From positions 1 to 49,362 of IMG/VR virus record IMGVR_UViG_3300042540_001192: a stretch of DNA of 49,362 nt. One strand, 5' to 3'. This document shows positions 1-8,673 of this stretch, in pieces (positions within the stretch are counted from its first letter, which is position 1; every line of letters starts with the position of its first letter). This DNA is from a virus. A model generated the notes under the pieces. That model made no database searches, was not told the DNA's origin, and was given only the letters and a program-made list of their open reading frames with translations. A program made the position numbers and the translations under genes.

Positions 1-358
1 CGGAAAACGAAAGCGTCGGTGCAGTCCTGCCAAGGATCGCGTATCCAGTGCCCGCGTTGGTGATCGTGACAGTCGATATTGCGCCGCCCGACTCGGTGAG
101 GGTCGCGGCGGCATTGTTGCCGAAGCACGCGGTGAAAATGGGCGACAGACGATTCGGCCCCTCCCTGGAATCAGGGAATCCGCTGAGCGTGACCGTTACC
201 GTGTCTGGGAGCGACCCTTGCGTGCATAGGCTGCACCCGCAGCACGGGCTGCACGGGGAGCCGAGCATAAGCCCCATCGGGTACATCGAAACCGCGAACG
301 CCAGCACCGCCAGAAGCGGCAGCGACGCGGGCTCAATAGCGGCGAGAAACTCTATCAT
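1..358 (-). CDS. Tail-associated protein with N-terminal membrane segment and Cys-rich motif (3' end outside window)
   Basis: The reading frame starts at ATG 356-358, overlapping the previous stop as ATGA, and runs off the left edge after 119 codons. Residues 8-30 are hydrophobic (SLPLLAVLAFAVSMYPMGL) and are followed at once by a Cys cluster, CSPCCGCSLC, then a beta-rich stretch beginning LPDTVTVTLSG and a glycine-rich piece, TNAGTGYAILG, of the kind seen as small repeats in phage fibre-like proteins. It is the distal gene of the tail operon visible here. A role in the tail tip or host contact is inferred from position; the Cys cluster could bind a metal. No family is recognised with certainty. 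Confidence 0.6.
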   Translation of the reverse strand, partial: MIEFLAAIEPASLPLLAVLAFAVSMYPMGLMLGSPCSPCCGCSLCTQGSLPDTVTVTLSGFPDSREGPNRLSPIFTACFGNNAAATLTESGGAISTVTITNAGTGYAILGRTAPTLSFS

Positions 359-705
359 GAGCAGCGGGCAGCGATGAGATACCATGTTGCGCCGTCTCGG
401 GCGATCGCGCACGCCGTTGACGTGGCGGTGCCGCCCGAAATCGTCGCGAAAAGATTGCGCGCGACTACGGTATTCGGCGTGGCGGTGACGCCGCGCAAAA
501 TCACCGCCTTGTCGGTGTCAACCGTCCATGTGCCAGTGAAGTCGCCCACGCGAAAACCCGCCGCCGCCGCCCGCGGCATATCTTGGAGCAGCACGCGAGG
601 CGGGCCGCCCGTGACACGGTACGGTTCGGCCTCAACGCGGCCGACAACTCGGCGAATGTCGCCGAGCAGTTGCGGGCCGATGAAGTATTTCTCGGTGCGG
701 GGCAT
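355..705 (-). CDS. Hypothetical tail-operon protein, 116 aa
   Basis: The start overlaps the previous stop by one base (TAATG) and the stop overlaps the next start (ATGA), so it is translationally coupled on both sides. The protein begins MPRTEKYFIGPQLLGDI and is beta-rich with no membrane segment or recognisable catalytic motif. Its place between a 363-aa tail protein and the Cys-rich protein at the left edge points to a small tail-tip or baseplate component. Function is not assigned. Confidence 0.6.
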   Translation of the reverse strand: MPRTEKYFIGPQLLGDIRRVVGRVEAEPYRVTGGPPRVLLQDMPRAAAAGFRVGDFTGTWTVDTDKAVILRGVTATPNTVVARNLFATISGGTATSTACAIARDGATWYLIAARCS

Positions 706-1796
706 TACGGGAACTGAAGGCGAGGGAAGATGGCCTTGAAGTCAGCCTCCGGCTGGACGGCGTATGCGTGAACGATGACCGGGGGGTTGCTATCATTGTC
801 CCTGGGCGTGCCGTCGTCATTCAGCGCAATCGGAGAAGCAGAAGGGCTAAGGGAGAATTTCTTCTTGAAGGGTATCCTGACCATAGCCCTTGCCTTGCTG
901 CCGGCCGCCAACCCTTCTGGCAGGGCGAGCGAGCCTGTCTTCACCGCCCCCTCGTCATCAAACTCCAGCGGCTGGCCGTATGGGTCTTGGTTGATGTTTG
1001 GAGTGGCGGGGTTGAATGTGATGACGTTCAGCCCGCTCTGCGGCACGGCAATGTCCCAGCCAATCGGGATCACCTTGGCAATGCCAGGCGTTTCGATTTG
1101 GGTTTTGTTCTCCTTGAACAGAAACTCGTATGTTGCCCTCCACCCGGAATAAATCAAAGTCCCCCAGCTCTCGGCCGCTGGCTGGCTGGAGACGCCGCGA
1201 AACATCACGGTGTGTGGGGGCATGACGAGTGACCCGATCTTGAGTTCACGCTCGTTGACGTATCCGCCGTAGAGGTTGTGCCTCGTTGGGTCTACCGGCT
1301 CAAATACCGACACGCTGATCGTTACGATTGGCGTGAGTTTTGTGACGCCGTCGTATTGATCCTGAGCGCTGTTGACGGCCGCGCCCTCGGTCCCCCACGC
1401 GAAGTCGGCAGTTCTTTTTCTCCATGTGCTGACCGGAACCTCCACCAAGGATGTGGTGGTTGTCCAGTCGGGCGGCCTAATGTCGGGCGACACTGACTTC
1501 GGGTCTTCCCCCCCGCCGCCACCACCACTCGGCGTCGTCTGGTAGTTGAAAGTCGCGGTGATAACCATGCGGCTATCACCTTCAAAGCGGGCGTCGAACG
1601 AAAGGCAGTAGATGTTGCTATTATACGGAGCAACGTCGCCGATGTAGACTTGGCAGGCTTGTTGAATATCAACTATTTCATCAACGGACTGCCTGATGAT
1701 CCGAAATGACCGCGTGTACGAGTCGGCCAACTCCCCTTCCTCGGCAGAGCGGGAGAACTGCTGGCCTGACGAGATTTCGCTTACTTCCTTCGGCAC
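705..1796 (-). CDS. Putative distal tail protein, 363 aa
   Basis: It starts at GTG 1794-1796, preceded by GAGGG at a good distance, three bases after the stop of the upstream gene. The protein is soluble and beta-rich, with a low-complexity Gly run (SGGGGGGEDPK) near residue 93 that looks like a linker between two domains. It follows the tape-measure gene and one small protein, where siphophages usually encode distal tail and baseplate proteins. I do not recognise the family; the tail role comes from position and composition. Confidence 0.6.
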   Translation of the reverse strand: MPKEVSEISSGQQFSRSAEEGELADSYTRSFRIIRQSVDEIVDIQQACQVYIGDVAPYNSNIYCLSFDARFEGDSRMVITATFNYQTTPSGGGGGGEDPKSVSPDIRPPDWTTTTSLVEVPVSTWRKRTADFAWGTEGAAVNSAQDQYDGVTKLTPIVTISVSVFEPVDPTRHNLYGGYVNERELKIGSLVMPPHTVMFRGVSSQPAAESWGTLIYSGWRATYEFLFKENKTQIETPGIAKVIPIGWDIAVPQSGLNVITFNPATPNINQDPYGQPLEFDDEGAVKTGSLALPEGLAAGSKARAMVRIPFKKKFSLSPSASPIALNDDGTPRDNDSNPPVIVHAYAVQPEADFKAIFPRLQFP

Positions 1797-1799
1797 GTC

Positions 1800-2168
1800 T
1801 TAGCCCTCGGTGATGTCCACGCGGAGGCGGGCGCCAGCCCCTCCGGTGGCTTGGTAGGTCGTCCCGCTCGAGAGCCGCAGAATCGCCGGCTCGCCGGCTC
1901 GCAGGGTGGCGAAGCCCACGAACGAGCCGCCGGCCGCGATGCCGATCGCGGCGGTCTGGAGCGTGCTGGTCGAGAGGTTCTGGAGGAACGCCAGCCCGAC
2001 GCTCGACAGGTTCGCCGTAGAGATGCTGACGGCATTCGTCGAGAGCGTCAGGGTCTGGGAGAGCAGGCCGGTGGCGGCCATGCTCGCCGTCACGCCGGCG
2101 GCGTTGACGTTGTTGGACAGAAAACCCTTCGAGACGCGGTAGGAGATGCTGTAGTTGATGTCGGACAT
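1800..2168 (-). CDS. Small structural (tail) protein, 122 aa
   Basis: ATG start 12 bases after the tape-measure stop. The sequence is rich in Ser, Thr, Ala and Val with alternating hydrophobic residues (MSDINYSISYRVSKGF at the N-terminus), typical of small beta-sandwich virion proteins. No Cys and no membrane helix. It sits between tape measure and the larger distal tail protein. Its exact role is unknown. Confidence 0.6.
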   Translation of the reverse strand: MSDINYSISYRVSKGFLSNNVNAAGVTASMAATGLLSQTLTLSTNAVSISTANLSSVGLAFLQNLSTSTLQTAAIGIAAGGSFVGFATLRAGEPAILRLSSGTTYQATGGAGARLRVDITEG

Positions 2169-2180
2169 AAAGGGGGTTCC

Positions 2181-5100
2181 TTAGTCGGCGATTGGCGCAC
2201 CGCCCTCGCGGGCGATGCGGACGAGTTCGTCAAGTGACTGGGACTGCTTCTGGAGTTCCACGAGGTTCTGGTCGCGGGCCGAGTCGTCGCCACGCAGAAG
2301 CCGGTTAAGTTCCCTAGAGCCTTCGACGGTCGAAACGTCGGTGGCCTCCAGGGCGGCGCGGGACGGGCCTTGGAGGACGGCGTTGGCGACTTGGTCAGCG
2401 AGGCCGAAGATGGCGGGGGCGGCGGAACGGAGGGACTGGTCGATGAATCGCTGCTGGGCGGCGGCCTGTGCCTCGAAGTCAACGAGGCCAGTCGTTTCCT
2501 CGGCCTGCCGGCCGAAGAACTGGCGGATGTCATCAAGGCCGCGGGTGAGGTCGGCGGCAGCGCGCTCGCCGTCGGTGCGGGACAACTCACGGCCACGAAC
2601 GGCGGCGGCTGCTTGCTCTGCCTCTCGCGTCGATTCGTCGCGGGCGCGCCGCACCTGCTCGTCGGCCTCGACGACCTGCTGCTCGAGCCTGGCCCGCTCG
2701 CGGGCGAGTTCCTCGGGCTGGCCGGATGCCAGAACTCCCTGCGTGCTGAGTAGCTGGTCGATTCCACGAATCCGCCTGACTGATGCCTCCAGGCCCGCCG
2801 GCGACTGGCCAGCCCGCCCCCGCTCACGGGCCGCCGCTACCTCCTCCTCGACGCCGGTCGCCAACTCTCGCTGCCTCGCCAAATCGGCGTCGGCCTGCTC
2901 GCGGGCCTGCCTGGTCGCTGGCGTGCTGCGACCCAGGTCGGCACGGCGGGCCTCGTCGGCGGCCTGCTGGGCTGACTGGAGATTGGATTGGGCTTCTTGG
3001 CTGGCGAGGTCGAGGGCGGCGGCGAAGCGCTCGAGGGCTTGCCGGGTGGAGTCGAACGCCACGACCTCTTTCTGCCGAGCCTCAAGGGCTTTCTGAGCGG
3101 CCTCGCGTTCGGCCCTGGCGGCGTCCACGAGTTCGCGATCGACCGGCAGCCCCGCCTCAACGCGGTCAATGATCCGCTGTTGCGCGGCGGAAAGAGACTC
3201 GCCTGCTGCATTGAGTGCCTCCGATGCCGCCCTGGCACCCGGCACGCCGGCCTCAATCGCCTCGGATAGCTTCTCCCTGGCTTCACGAATGCCGGTGGCA
3301 GTCTCCCCCGCGTCCTTAAAGATTTCTCTCGCCGCGTCGTCGAGTCCCAGAGCCTCTGCGAAATCAAGGCGGTCGAGAGCCTGCCTCAAGATCAGTGCGG
3401 CCTCCCGAGAGTCAGGGCCGTCGCCGAGAGCCTCGACCTCGCGAAGCCTCGTTTGCAGTTCCTCGCGCTGGATGCGATTCGCCCCGAGGCCGTCCCCAGC
3501 GGCCCTGGCGGTTTCGATCTCGGCCTGCCGGCCGCCGCGGCGAAGTGCCTCTAGGAATCGGTCTTCGCCCAGCAAGGCGCCAGTGTCGAAGTCGGTTCTC
3601 GATCTGCGTTCAATGTCGATGCTTCGTTGCACCGCCTGCTGAATCTCGTCGTCCAGCCGGCGAGCCGGAATCGGCCTCGCGGCGGCGCGGACGGCCTCCT
3701 GCTCCCTGTCGCGAGCCTGCCGCAGCGCCGTCGCCGCAGCCAGCCGTGCCTCGGGCGTGGTCGCCGCGTCGAACTCGCGCTGCCGAGCCTGCACCTCGGA
3801 GCGACGCTGGGCAACGTCAGGGCTGAACTCCGTCAGTCGCGATTCACGAACCTCGGCCTGCTTCTTGCGGATTTCCTCAAGAGCTTGCGCGAACTGGCGA
3901 GCCTCATCGGCCGCCGGCGTAAAGACGCCTCGCAGGATCGTGTCGCCGAGCGAGCGGAACGCCTGCGCCAGTTCCTCGACGAGGCTCTTCTGCCTCGCCA
4001 GCGCCTCGTTCAGCGCCTTCGTGCGGTCTGCTGCCTCGACGTTTGCGTTGGCGTACTTGATGACCTGCGAAATCACCTGCAACGCGAGAACCCCACCCAG
4101 CGCGATCCACAGACCTTTCGTGTTTCCGACGATGAAGCCAAGCTGCGTAAGATTGTTCCCGACAGCGCGGATTCTCTGCTGCAAGTCGCCCGTGACGCTG
4201 AAGAAGTCGTCCACTGCGAATGCGGCCTGCTGGAGGCCGAGTTGCAACTTGTCTACGCCGAGCCGGCCTACATCGCCGGCGCGATTCAACCCAGCCTCAA
4301 TGCCGGCAGTTCCGACCCCCCCCTCGGCGGCGGCAATCGTGCGAACCAACTCCTGCCGCAGAAGCTGAAGCTCATTCCTTCCCTCTTCGGTATCAATCGC
4401 GCCGCCTCGGAAAAGAGCATTGGCGCGGACTCGCAGAGCCTCCAGGGCAGCCAGCACCGGCCCCCTGGCCTCCTGCCCAAGCAGCGACAATCGGTTTTGC
4501 ACGAACTCAATCTGCCCGCCGATAGCCCGCAACGACCGCTCGTCGATGCCGAGGTTCAGGCCAGCCTCGCCAGCGCCGCCGAACGCCCCGAGGAACTGAT
4601 CCCCCCGCGCCTGCCTAGAATTCAGCGCCGCCGTGATCCCCCTGGCCTTGGCGGCCAGCTTGTCGGCCTCTTCTGCGGTGAAGCCGACGCCGTCGCGGGC
4701 AAGAATCCTGAACTTGTTGGTCAGCCTGTCAACCTCTGGCCCGAACTGCGACCGAAGCGCGTCCGGCAGGCTCCGAACCTTGCGCTCGACCACGTCGATC
4801 TCGCCGCCGAGCGTATCGAGGACGCGAGCGCGGCCTTGGCGGCCGGTGGGGATTTCGGTGCGCTGGCCCTGCTGAAGCTCAAGCTCTGCCTCCCTGTCAT
4901 CCGCCGCCTGCCGCTCGCGCTCCGCTCGCTCGCGAAGCCTTTCCGAGGCCGCCGAGAGCCTGCCCGGCGCGGCCGGCTTGATGCCCTCCAGCCCCGCAGC
5001 GATCTGGTCAATGAGCGTCTTGGCTCGATCAAGATTCACCACGTCGTCGGAGGCAATCAGCGTAATCAGTTCGCCAAGGCCAGCGGAGAATGCTTGCCGC

Positions 5101-6053
5101 TGGGCGACCTCAAGTTTCTCGACCTCGCCGCGGAGCCGCTGATACTCCGCCGCCACTTGGTCGAAGTTTGCGGGGCGACCCGTTAGGGTCTGTTCGAGTT
5201 GAGCCTTTAGTTCGTCGAGGTTCTTCGATGCCTGCTCAGTGTCGATTCTGATCTGAATCCTTTGCCGGATTCGCTCCGCTGCGGCAATGTAGCCGGCCAA
5301 CTTCTGCTGCAAATCGTCAAGTTCACTGGCATCTACGCGAGGGCGAAGCCTTGCCCGCTCAATCTTGGCCTGAACCTCGGCGATCCTGCTCTCTACGGCG
5401 GCGAGGTTCGCGACTTGGCCCGCGGCGGCTCGCCGGCTCGCCGCGGGCAACTCCGAGGCTTGCTGCCGCGAGGCAGCCGAGGCGCGGAGCGTGTCCGAAA
5501 CTTCGGGGGCGACAAAGGCCAACTCTTGGCCGCGAGGGCCAGACCGCAATAGATTCTGTGCCTCCGCGAGCCGCTGCACGGCCGCGGCTGTCCGCTGCAC
5601 GCTCTGCTCAACGATGGCGAATGACTTCGCGCTGGCTTGGCCCGTCTCTTGAATCCGTCGATTCAAGAGGAGCGCCTGATCCTGCGCTCTGACTAACGCC
5701 GGGAGGAACCCGGCGGAAACCTCGGCGGAAAGCCCAGTAAACGCGCGCTGGGCTTCTGCCAGAGGCTTGTTGATCAACTCGGCCGCACTGACGGCCTGCC
5801 GGAGTTTGTTCGCCTGGTCTTCAGTAATCAGGTTCAGGCCGCGACCAGCGAAGAGCGTCCGCTCAATCCGTTGAAGAGGCGTGAAGATCGCGTTGAGGCT
5901 GGCCCGGGCGTTGCGGGACGCCGCCGCGAACTGGGCATTAATGCTGCCCGAAAACCTCTTGATGTCGCTGGTGCTGCCTTGCAGCTTCCGCGACAAGTCA
6001 GCCGTGCTGGCCGTGACCAGCGCCGAGATTTTGCCGATGTAGCCGTTCGCCAT
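2181..6053 (-). CDS. Tail tape measure protein
   Basis: This is the longest gene of the window, about 1290 aa. It sets tail length and is ejected with the DNA in siphophages. The sequence is mostly charged coiled coil (long Ala/Glu/Arg/Gln heptad stretches over residues 100-600 and 700-1150) with a hydrophobic segment near residues 640-665 (GLWIALGGVLALQVISQVI). It lies directly after the frameshifted chaperone pair, the standard position. I prefer ATG 6053 because TAGGTG precedes it; a GTG at 6062, right after the chaperone stop, is the alternative. At the usual 0.15 nm per residue the tail would be near 190 nm (inference). Confidence 0.9.
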   Translation of the reverse strand: MANGYIGKISALVTASTADLSRKLQGSTSDIKRFSGSINAQFAAASRNARASLNAIFTPLQRIERTLFAGRGLNLITEDQANKLRQAVSAAELINKPLAEAQRAFTGLSAEVSAGFLPALVRAQDQALLLNRRIQETGQASAKSFAIVEQSVQRTAAAVQRLAEAQNLLRSGPRGQELAFVAPEVSDTLRASAASRQQASELPAASRRAAAGQVANLAAVESRIAEVQAKIERARLRPRVDASELDDLQQKLAGYIAAAERIRQRIQIRIDTEQASKNLDELKAQLEQTLTGRPANFDQVAAEYQRLRGEVEKLEVAQRQAFSAGLGELITLIASDDVVNLDRAKTLIDQIAAGLEGIKPAAPGRLSAASERLRERAERERQAADDREAELELQQGQRTEIPTGRQGRARVLDTLGGEIDVVERKVRSLPDALRSQFGPEVDRLTNKFRILARDGVGFTAEEADKLAAKARGITAALNSRQARGDQFLGAFGGAGEAGLNLGIDERSLRAIGGQIEFVQNRLSLLGQEARGPVLAALEALRVRANALFRGGAIDTEEGRNELQLLRQELVRTIAAAEGGVGTAGIEAGLNRAGDVGRLGVDKLQLGLQQAAFAVDDFFSVTGDLQQRIRAVGNNLTQLGFIVGNTKGLWIALGGVLALQVISQVIKYANANVEAADRTKALNEALARQKSLVEELAQAFRSLGDTILRGVFTPAADEARQFAQALEEIRKKQAEVRESRLTEFSPDVAQRRSEVQARQREFDAATTPEARLAAATALRQARDREQEAVRAAARPIPARRLDDEIQQAVQRSIDIERRSRTDFDTGALLGEDRFLEALRRGGRQAEIETARAAGDGLGANRIQREELQTRLREVEALGDGPDSREAALILRQALDRLDFAEALGLDDAAREIFKDAGETATGIREAREKLSEAIEAGVPGARAASEALNAAGESLSAAQQRIIDRVEAGLPVDRELVDAARAEREAAQKALEARQKEVVAFDSTRQALERFAAALDLASQEAQSNLQSAQQAADEARRADLGRSTPATRQAREQADADLARQRELATGVEEEVAAARERGRAGQSPAGLEASVRRIRGIDQLLSTQGVLASGQPEELARERARLEQQVVEADEQVRRARDESTREAEQAAAAVRGRELSRTDGERAAADLTRGLDDIRQFFGRQAEETTGLVDFEAQAAAQQRFIDQSLRSAAPAIFGLADQVANAVLQGPSRAALEATDVSTVEGSRELNRLLRGDDSARDQNLVELQKQSQSLDELVRIAREGGAPIAD

Positions 6054-6062
6054 CCCTGGCAC

Positions 6063-6371
6063 CTACTGCTTCAGTTTCGCCAACTCGGCCCACATCTGAT
6101 CCGCCGTCTGGTTCGGCTTCAGCGCCGCCGGAATGAACACCGACTCCTCCGGTATGTCATTCCGCTTGTAGTTCCCACTGGCAGCCATCACGATCCGGCA
6201 GAGCCTCGCGGTCTGCTGCCACGGGTCAGGCAGCGGCCACCGCTGATCGAACGCATACCACTCGCTCAACTCCTCGCTGTCTGTGTTTGCCAGCAACTGG
6301 CGAACCGTCATCCCGAGGGCCAGGGCTAGGCGGAAGTAGAACCGCCGCTCTGGCCGTCGGGAGAACCTTCC
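6063..6371 (-). CDS. Frameshift extension of tail assembly chaperone (gpT-like)
   Basis: This frame has no convincing start of its own but continues gpG after a -1 shift. It encodes RRFYFRLALALGMTVRQLL and ends in WAELAKLKQ just before the tape-measure start. The phrase LALGMTVRQLL followed by SEWYAFDQRWPLP is the usual signature of gpT-type extensions. A shift at the G-run 6370-6374 would give a GT fusion of about 212 residues. The frame relation is seen directly; the slip site is inferred. Confidence 0.75.
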   Translation of the reverse strand, partial: GRFSRRPERRFYFRLALALGMTVRQLLANTDSEELSEWYAFDQRWPLPDPWQQTARLCRIVMAASGNYKRNDIPEESVFIPAALKPNQTADQMWAELAKLKQ

Positions 6372-6700
6372 CCCAACGATTCGACGGCCTCGTTGGTAAA
6401 GGCATTGTGCTTCCACGACGACTCGAAGAGCCGATTGATCACGACGCTCGACTTCTTGCCGAGTTCGCCCACGTCGGCGTCCTCGAAGAGACGCTGCCCC
6501 TTGTCGTCGCAGAGGGTCAGGACGAGGAACCGGCAGCGGAACGCCTTCATCTTGTTCTCGGAGTACGCCTCCTCGAACGCATCCCGCTCGGTGCCGGAGA
6601 GCGTCTTGCAGAAGACCTCGCCGCCCCACTCGGGCACGGGGATCGCCTCCGAGAGTTTCGTGTCCTTCGCCGCCATAATCGCTGCCTTCGACAGGGCCAT
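6326..6700 (-). CDS. Tail assembly chaperone, short form (gpG-like)
   Basis: 124 aa, preceded by GAGGAG. It contains the compact alpha/beta pattern of tail assembly chaperones (WGGEVFCKTLSGTERDAFEE near the N-terminus). It lies between the tail-tube genes and the tape measure, and a second frame overlaps its 3' part, the classical lambda G/GT arrangement. The protein is expected to bind tape measure and tube subunits during assembly and to be absent from the virion. Confidence 0.85.
   Translation of the reverse strand: MALSKAAIMAAKDTKLSEAIPVPEWGGEVFCKTLSGTERDAFEEAYSENKMKAFRCRFLVLTLCDDKGQRLFEDADVGELGKKSSVVINRLFESSWKHNAFTNEAVESLGEGSPDGQSGGSTSA
6368..6374 (-). other. Candidate -1 frameshift site, GGGGGAA
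   Basis: On the minus strand the gpG frame reads TTG GGG GAA here. A one-base backward slip on the G-run puts the ribosome in the gpT frame, which is open from this point to 6063. It is not a perfect X-XXY-YYZ heptamer, so another site within the 45 bases upstream of the gpG stop remains possible. Confidence 0.5.
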
Positions 6701-6712
6701 CCGTTGCTCCTC

Positions 6713-7078
6713 TTAGGTGCTGCTATCGATCACAAAGTTCAATGTGCCGCGAAGCACGTCGCCCACGGCGATCTCGCTGGTGGCCGACTGCAATACGGCC
6801 TTCTTGCTCACCGAGATGTTCGGGTGCGATATGACCAACTGCCCCGACAGGCCGCTGATCGCGAGCGGCGAGGGCGTGCCAGCCAAGCGGATGTAGTCCA
6901 CTCGCACGGTGGCCGGGGAGGTAACGTCGCCGGTGCTGACCATGCGGCGAACACCAGCGGGGTCGTCGATCCTCGTCATATCGACGACCTCGGCCTCCGG
7001 CTCCTCCACCGAGATGGAAGTGTAGAGAGCCGTGAAGCCGGGGAACGTAAACGTCGTCCCCTGCGACGAGATCGCCAT
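6713..7078 (-). CDS. Tail tube protein-like, 121 aa (paralogue B)
   Basis: It starts after CTGGAGG. The N-terminus MAISSQGTTFTFPGFTAL and a middle IDDPAGVRRMVSTGDVTSPATVRVD-type pattern match short siphophage major tail (tube) proteins. The adjacent gene 7099-7431 encodes a clear paralogue (MATSAQGLTFTFGGSTV). Tube proteins polymerise into hexameric rings around the tape measure. Which of the two is the main tube subunit cannot be told from sequence. Confidence 0.7.
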   Translation of the reverse strand: MAISSQGTTFTFPGFTALYTSISVEEPEAEVVDMTRIDDPAGVRRMVSTGDVTSPATVRVDYIRLAGTPSPLAISGLSGQLVISHPNISVSKKAVLQSATSEIAVGDVLRGTLNFVIDSST

Positions 7079-7098
7079 TTATGCCTCCAGACGAGGCG

Positions 7099-7431
7099 TC
7101 AGGCGAGCCGGAACGTCGCCGAGCCTCGGACGAAGTCGCCCACGCTGCCGCCCAGCGAGGCGTTCGACACGGTCGCGTTTCCGCTGAACGAGAACGGGCC
7201 GCTGATCGCCAGAGCGCCGGACACGCCAGCCGTAAGGATCGTGGACGAGATGTAGTCGATCTGCACCTCGCGGTCGGTGGCGAAGCCGCCAACGAAGATT
7301 CGCTTGGCGTTCGGGGCAACGCCCAGGTGGGTCGCGTCGAGAAGGTCTTGCGTGTCATTGACCTGAACGCTCGTGACGGTGACAGTCGAGCCGCCGAACG
7401 TGAACGTGAGTCCCTGTGCCGACGTTGCCAT
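7099..7431 (-). CDS. Tail tube protein-like, 110 aa (paralogue A)
   Basis: Begins MATSAQGLTFTFGG and shares with the next gene the N-terminal SxQGxTFTF motif, a central D-ATHLG/D-MTRID equivalent and a C-terminal GD-x-x-RG-x-x-x-F strand. Its Shine-Dalgarno AAGGAG lies exactly in the loop of the GCGC hairpin at 7438-7451. It follows the tail terminator gene. The pair may be two tube-like proteins with different copy number, or tube and tail-tip adaptor. Confidence 0.7.
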   Translation of the reverse strand: MATSAQGLTFTFGGSTVTVTSVQVNDTQDLLDATHLGVAPNAKRIFVGGFATDREVQIDYISSTILTAGVSGALAISGPFSFSGNATVSNASLGGSVGDFVRGSATFRLA

Positions 7432-7437
7432 CTGGTT

Positions 7438-7451
7438 GCGCCTCCTTGCGC
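7438..7451 (-). promoter_or_regulatory. RBS hairpin with AAGGAG in the loop (possible CsrA site)
   Basis: On the minus strand GCGC-AAGGAG-GCGC places the Shine-Dalgarno of the tail-tube gene in a six-base loop, 6 nt after which the ATG at 7431 begins. CsrA-type proteins recognise A(N)GGA in such loops. An identical 14-mer occurs at 11533-11546. Confidence 0.55.
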
Positions 7452-7464
7452 CGTTGTCGCGACC

Positions 7465-7484
7465 AGTCGGCTATGTAGCCGACT
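7465..7484 (-). terminator. Perfect 9-bp hairpin over a stop codon
   Basis: AGTCGGCTA and TAGCCGACT pair perfectly around a two-base centre and include the TAG stop of the tail terminator gene. There is no U-tract, so attenuation or RNA processing is as likely as termination. Confidence 0.5.
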
Positions 7485-7896
7485 CAGTCCACCTGATCTG
7501 ATACAGTTGCCGGGTTTCGTAGGCCGGCGGCAGTTGTGCTCCAACCGCCGCCGGGTCGAGGTAGTCGTCCGTTTCGGACACCAGCCTCATATCATGTATT
7601 GTACAACCCGCCGCGCTGCCGATGTAACCATTCAGGGCAATCCGAATCTCGTCGGCCAACTCCCTGGACTCGTCGTGGGACTCCGTCCACGAGGCGATCT
7701 GGAGGTTGACCTCCGGCATCAAAATCGGCCCGCCCAGGCTGTGCTGGCGGCTGATGTTCGCCCGACGGTAGACGATGAACGGGAAGTCGGCCCCCTTGGG
7801 CACGGCCACCGGGTAGACCTGAAACCCGACCAGACGGGCGACCCGCGGGTTTGACACCAGCAGGTGATACACGGCGTTTTCGGGTGTAAATAACAT
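7471..7896 (-). CDS. Tail terminator / completion protein (DUF3168-like)
   Basis: 141 aa. The sequence has the DUF3168 plan: an N-terminal helix (ENAVYHLLVSNPRVARLVG), then PKGADFPFIVYRR, then a VNLQIASWTESHDESRELAD segment. These proteins cap the tail tube at the head-proximal end. Start overlaps the gp10-like stop by one base at 7896. Placement between gp10-like and tube genes is canonical. Confidence 0.75.
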   Translation of the reverse strand: MLFTPENAVYHLLVSNPRVARLVGFQVYPVAVPKGADFPFIVYRRANISRQHSLGGPILMPEVNLQIASWTESHDESRELADEIRIALNGYIGSAAGCTIHDMRLVSETDDYLDPAAVGAQLPPAYETRQLYQIRWTESAT

Positions 7897-8672
7897 CAGG
7901 CGACCCTGATCTTGTTAATTTCGTTGCGGATCGCGTCGGTCAAGATGGCGATCGACGAGGACTTCGACGCCAGGATCGCCCGCTCCATCGCGTTCTTCGG
8001 CGGCATGGCCCCATAGGTTTCATTCGGGCCGATGGCGAACGGGCCGAAGTCGTGGGGGTAGCCGCTGCCCTGGCGGGCCTGCCTCGTCGGCTCGTTCTTG
8101 CTGCCCATGATGAAGTAGAAGCCGCGGCCCATCTTCTCGAACTGCTCATTGTCGAACCACTTCTTGCTCCGGTCATTGATCCGGGTGAAGCGGCCGTTGA
8201 TCTTCTGGTGGACGTTGATGTAGGTGCGGCGGTTCTGCGTGGAGGGCCGGCGGCGGCCCGTTCCGAACTCGACCAGCCAGGCATGATTACCCGCCCCCTT
8301 GACCTCAACGTCCCATTCCTTGCCGCTCTTGCCGCTCCCGCCGACGACGTGCTGGGGGCCGCCGATCGCGACGCCGACACCCTTGGCTCGCTGGTTCTTG
8401 ATGCCGCGGATGCGGACGCTCTTCTTCAGGTTCCCCGTCACGTCGGGGATGAGACGCTTGTAGTTGTCCATCACCTCCTGCATCGCCACCTTGCAGGCGG
8501 CGTTGAGCCGAGGCGTCGCGTCTTCGCCGACTTGGGTGGCGGCGCGGAAGAGGGCTTGGATCAGGTCGTCCACGCCCTCCAGGCGGATATTGATGAACCC
8601 CTCGGTCTGCTCCCGCCCGGTCTGGCCGGACGGCAGGATGCGGGGCGTCGTGCCTTGAATGGGGACGGCCAT
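7896..8672 (-). CDS. HK97 gp10-like tail completion protein
   Basis: 258 aa, longer than the usual 120-150. The core motif is seen in NYKRLIPDVTGNLKKSVRIRG followed by HAWLVEFGTGRRR, the typical G-x-L-x-x-S and H-a-x-x-v-E-F-G-T pattern of the family. The C-terminal half (PPKNAMERAILASK) is also typical. The extra length sits in a basic, glycine-rich middle. It joins neck and tail during assembly. Confidence 0.8.
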   Translation of the reverse strand: MAVPIQGTTPRILPSGQTGREQTEGFINIRLEGVDDLIQALFRAATQVGEDATPRLNAACKVAMQEVMDNYKRLIPDVTGNLKKSVRIRGIKNQRAKGVGVAIGGPQHVVGGSGKSGKEWDVEVKGAGNHAWLVEFGTGRRRPSTQNRRTYINVHQKINGRFTRINDRSKKWFDNEQFEKMGRGFYFIMGSKNEPTRQARQGSGYPHDFGPFAIGPNETYGAMPPKNAMERAILASKSSSIAILTDAIRNEINKIRVA

Positions 8673-8673
8673 G

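Noticed and set aside
3627-5186. 519-codon plus-strand frame opposite the tape measure
   Set aside because: It mirrors the coiled-coil tape-measure gene at high GC; no Shine-Dalgarno, no domain, wrong direction.
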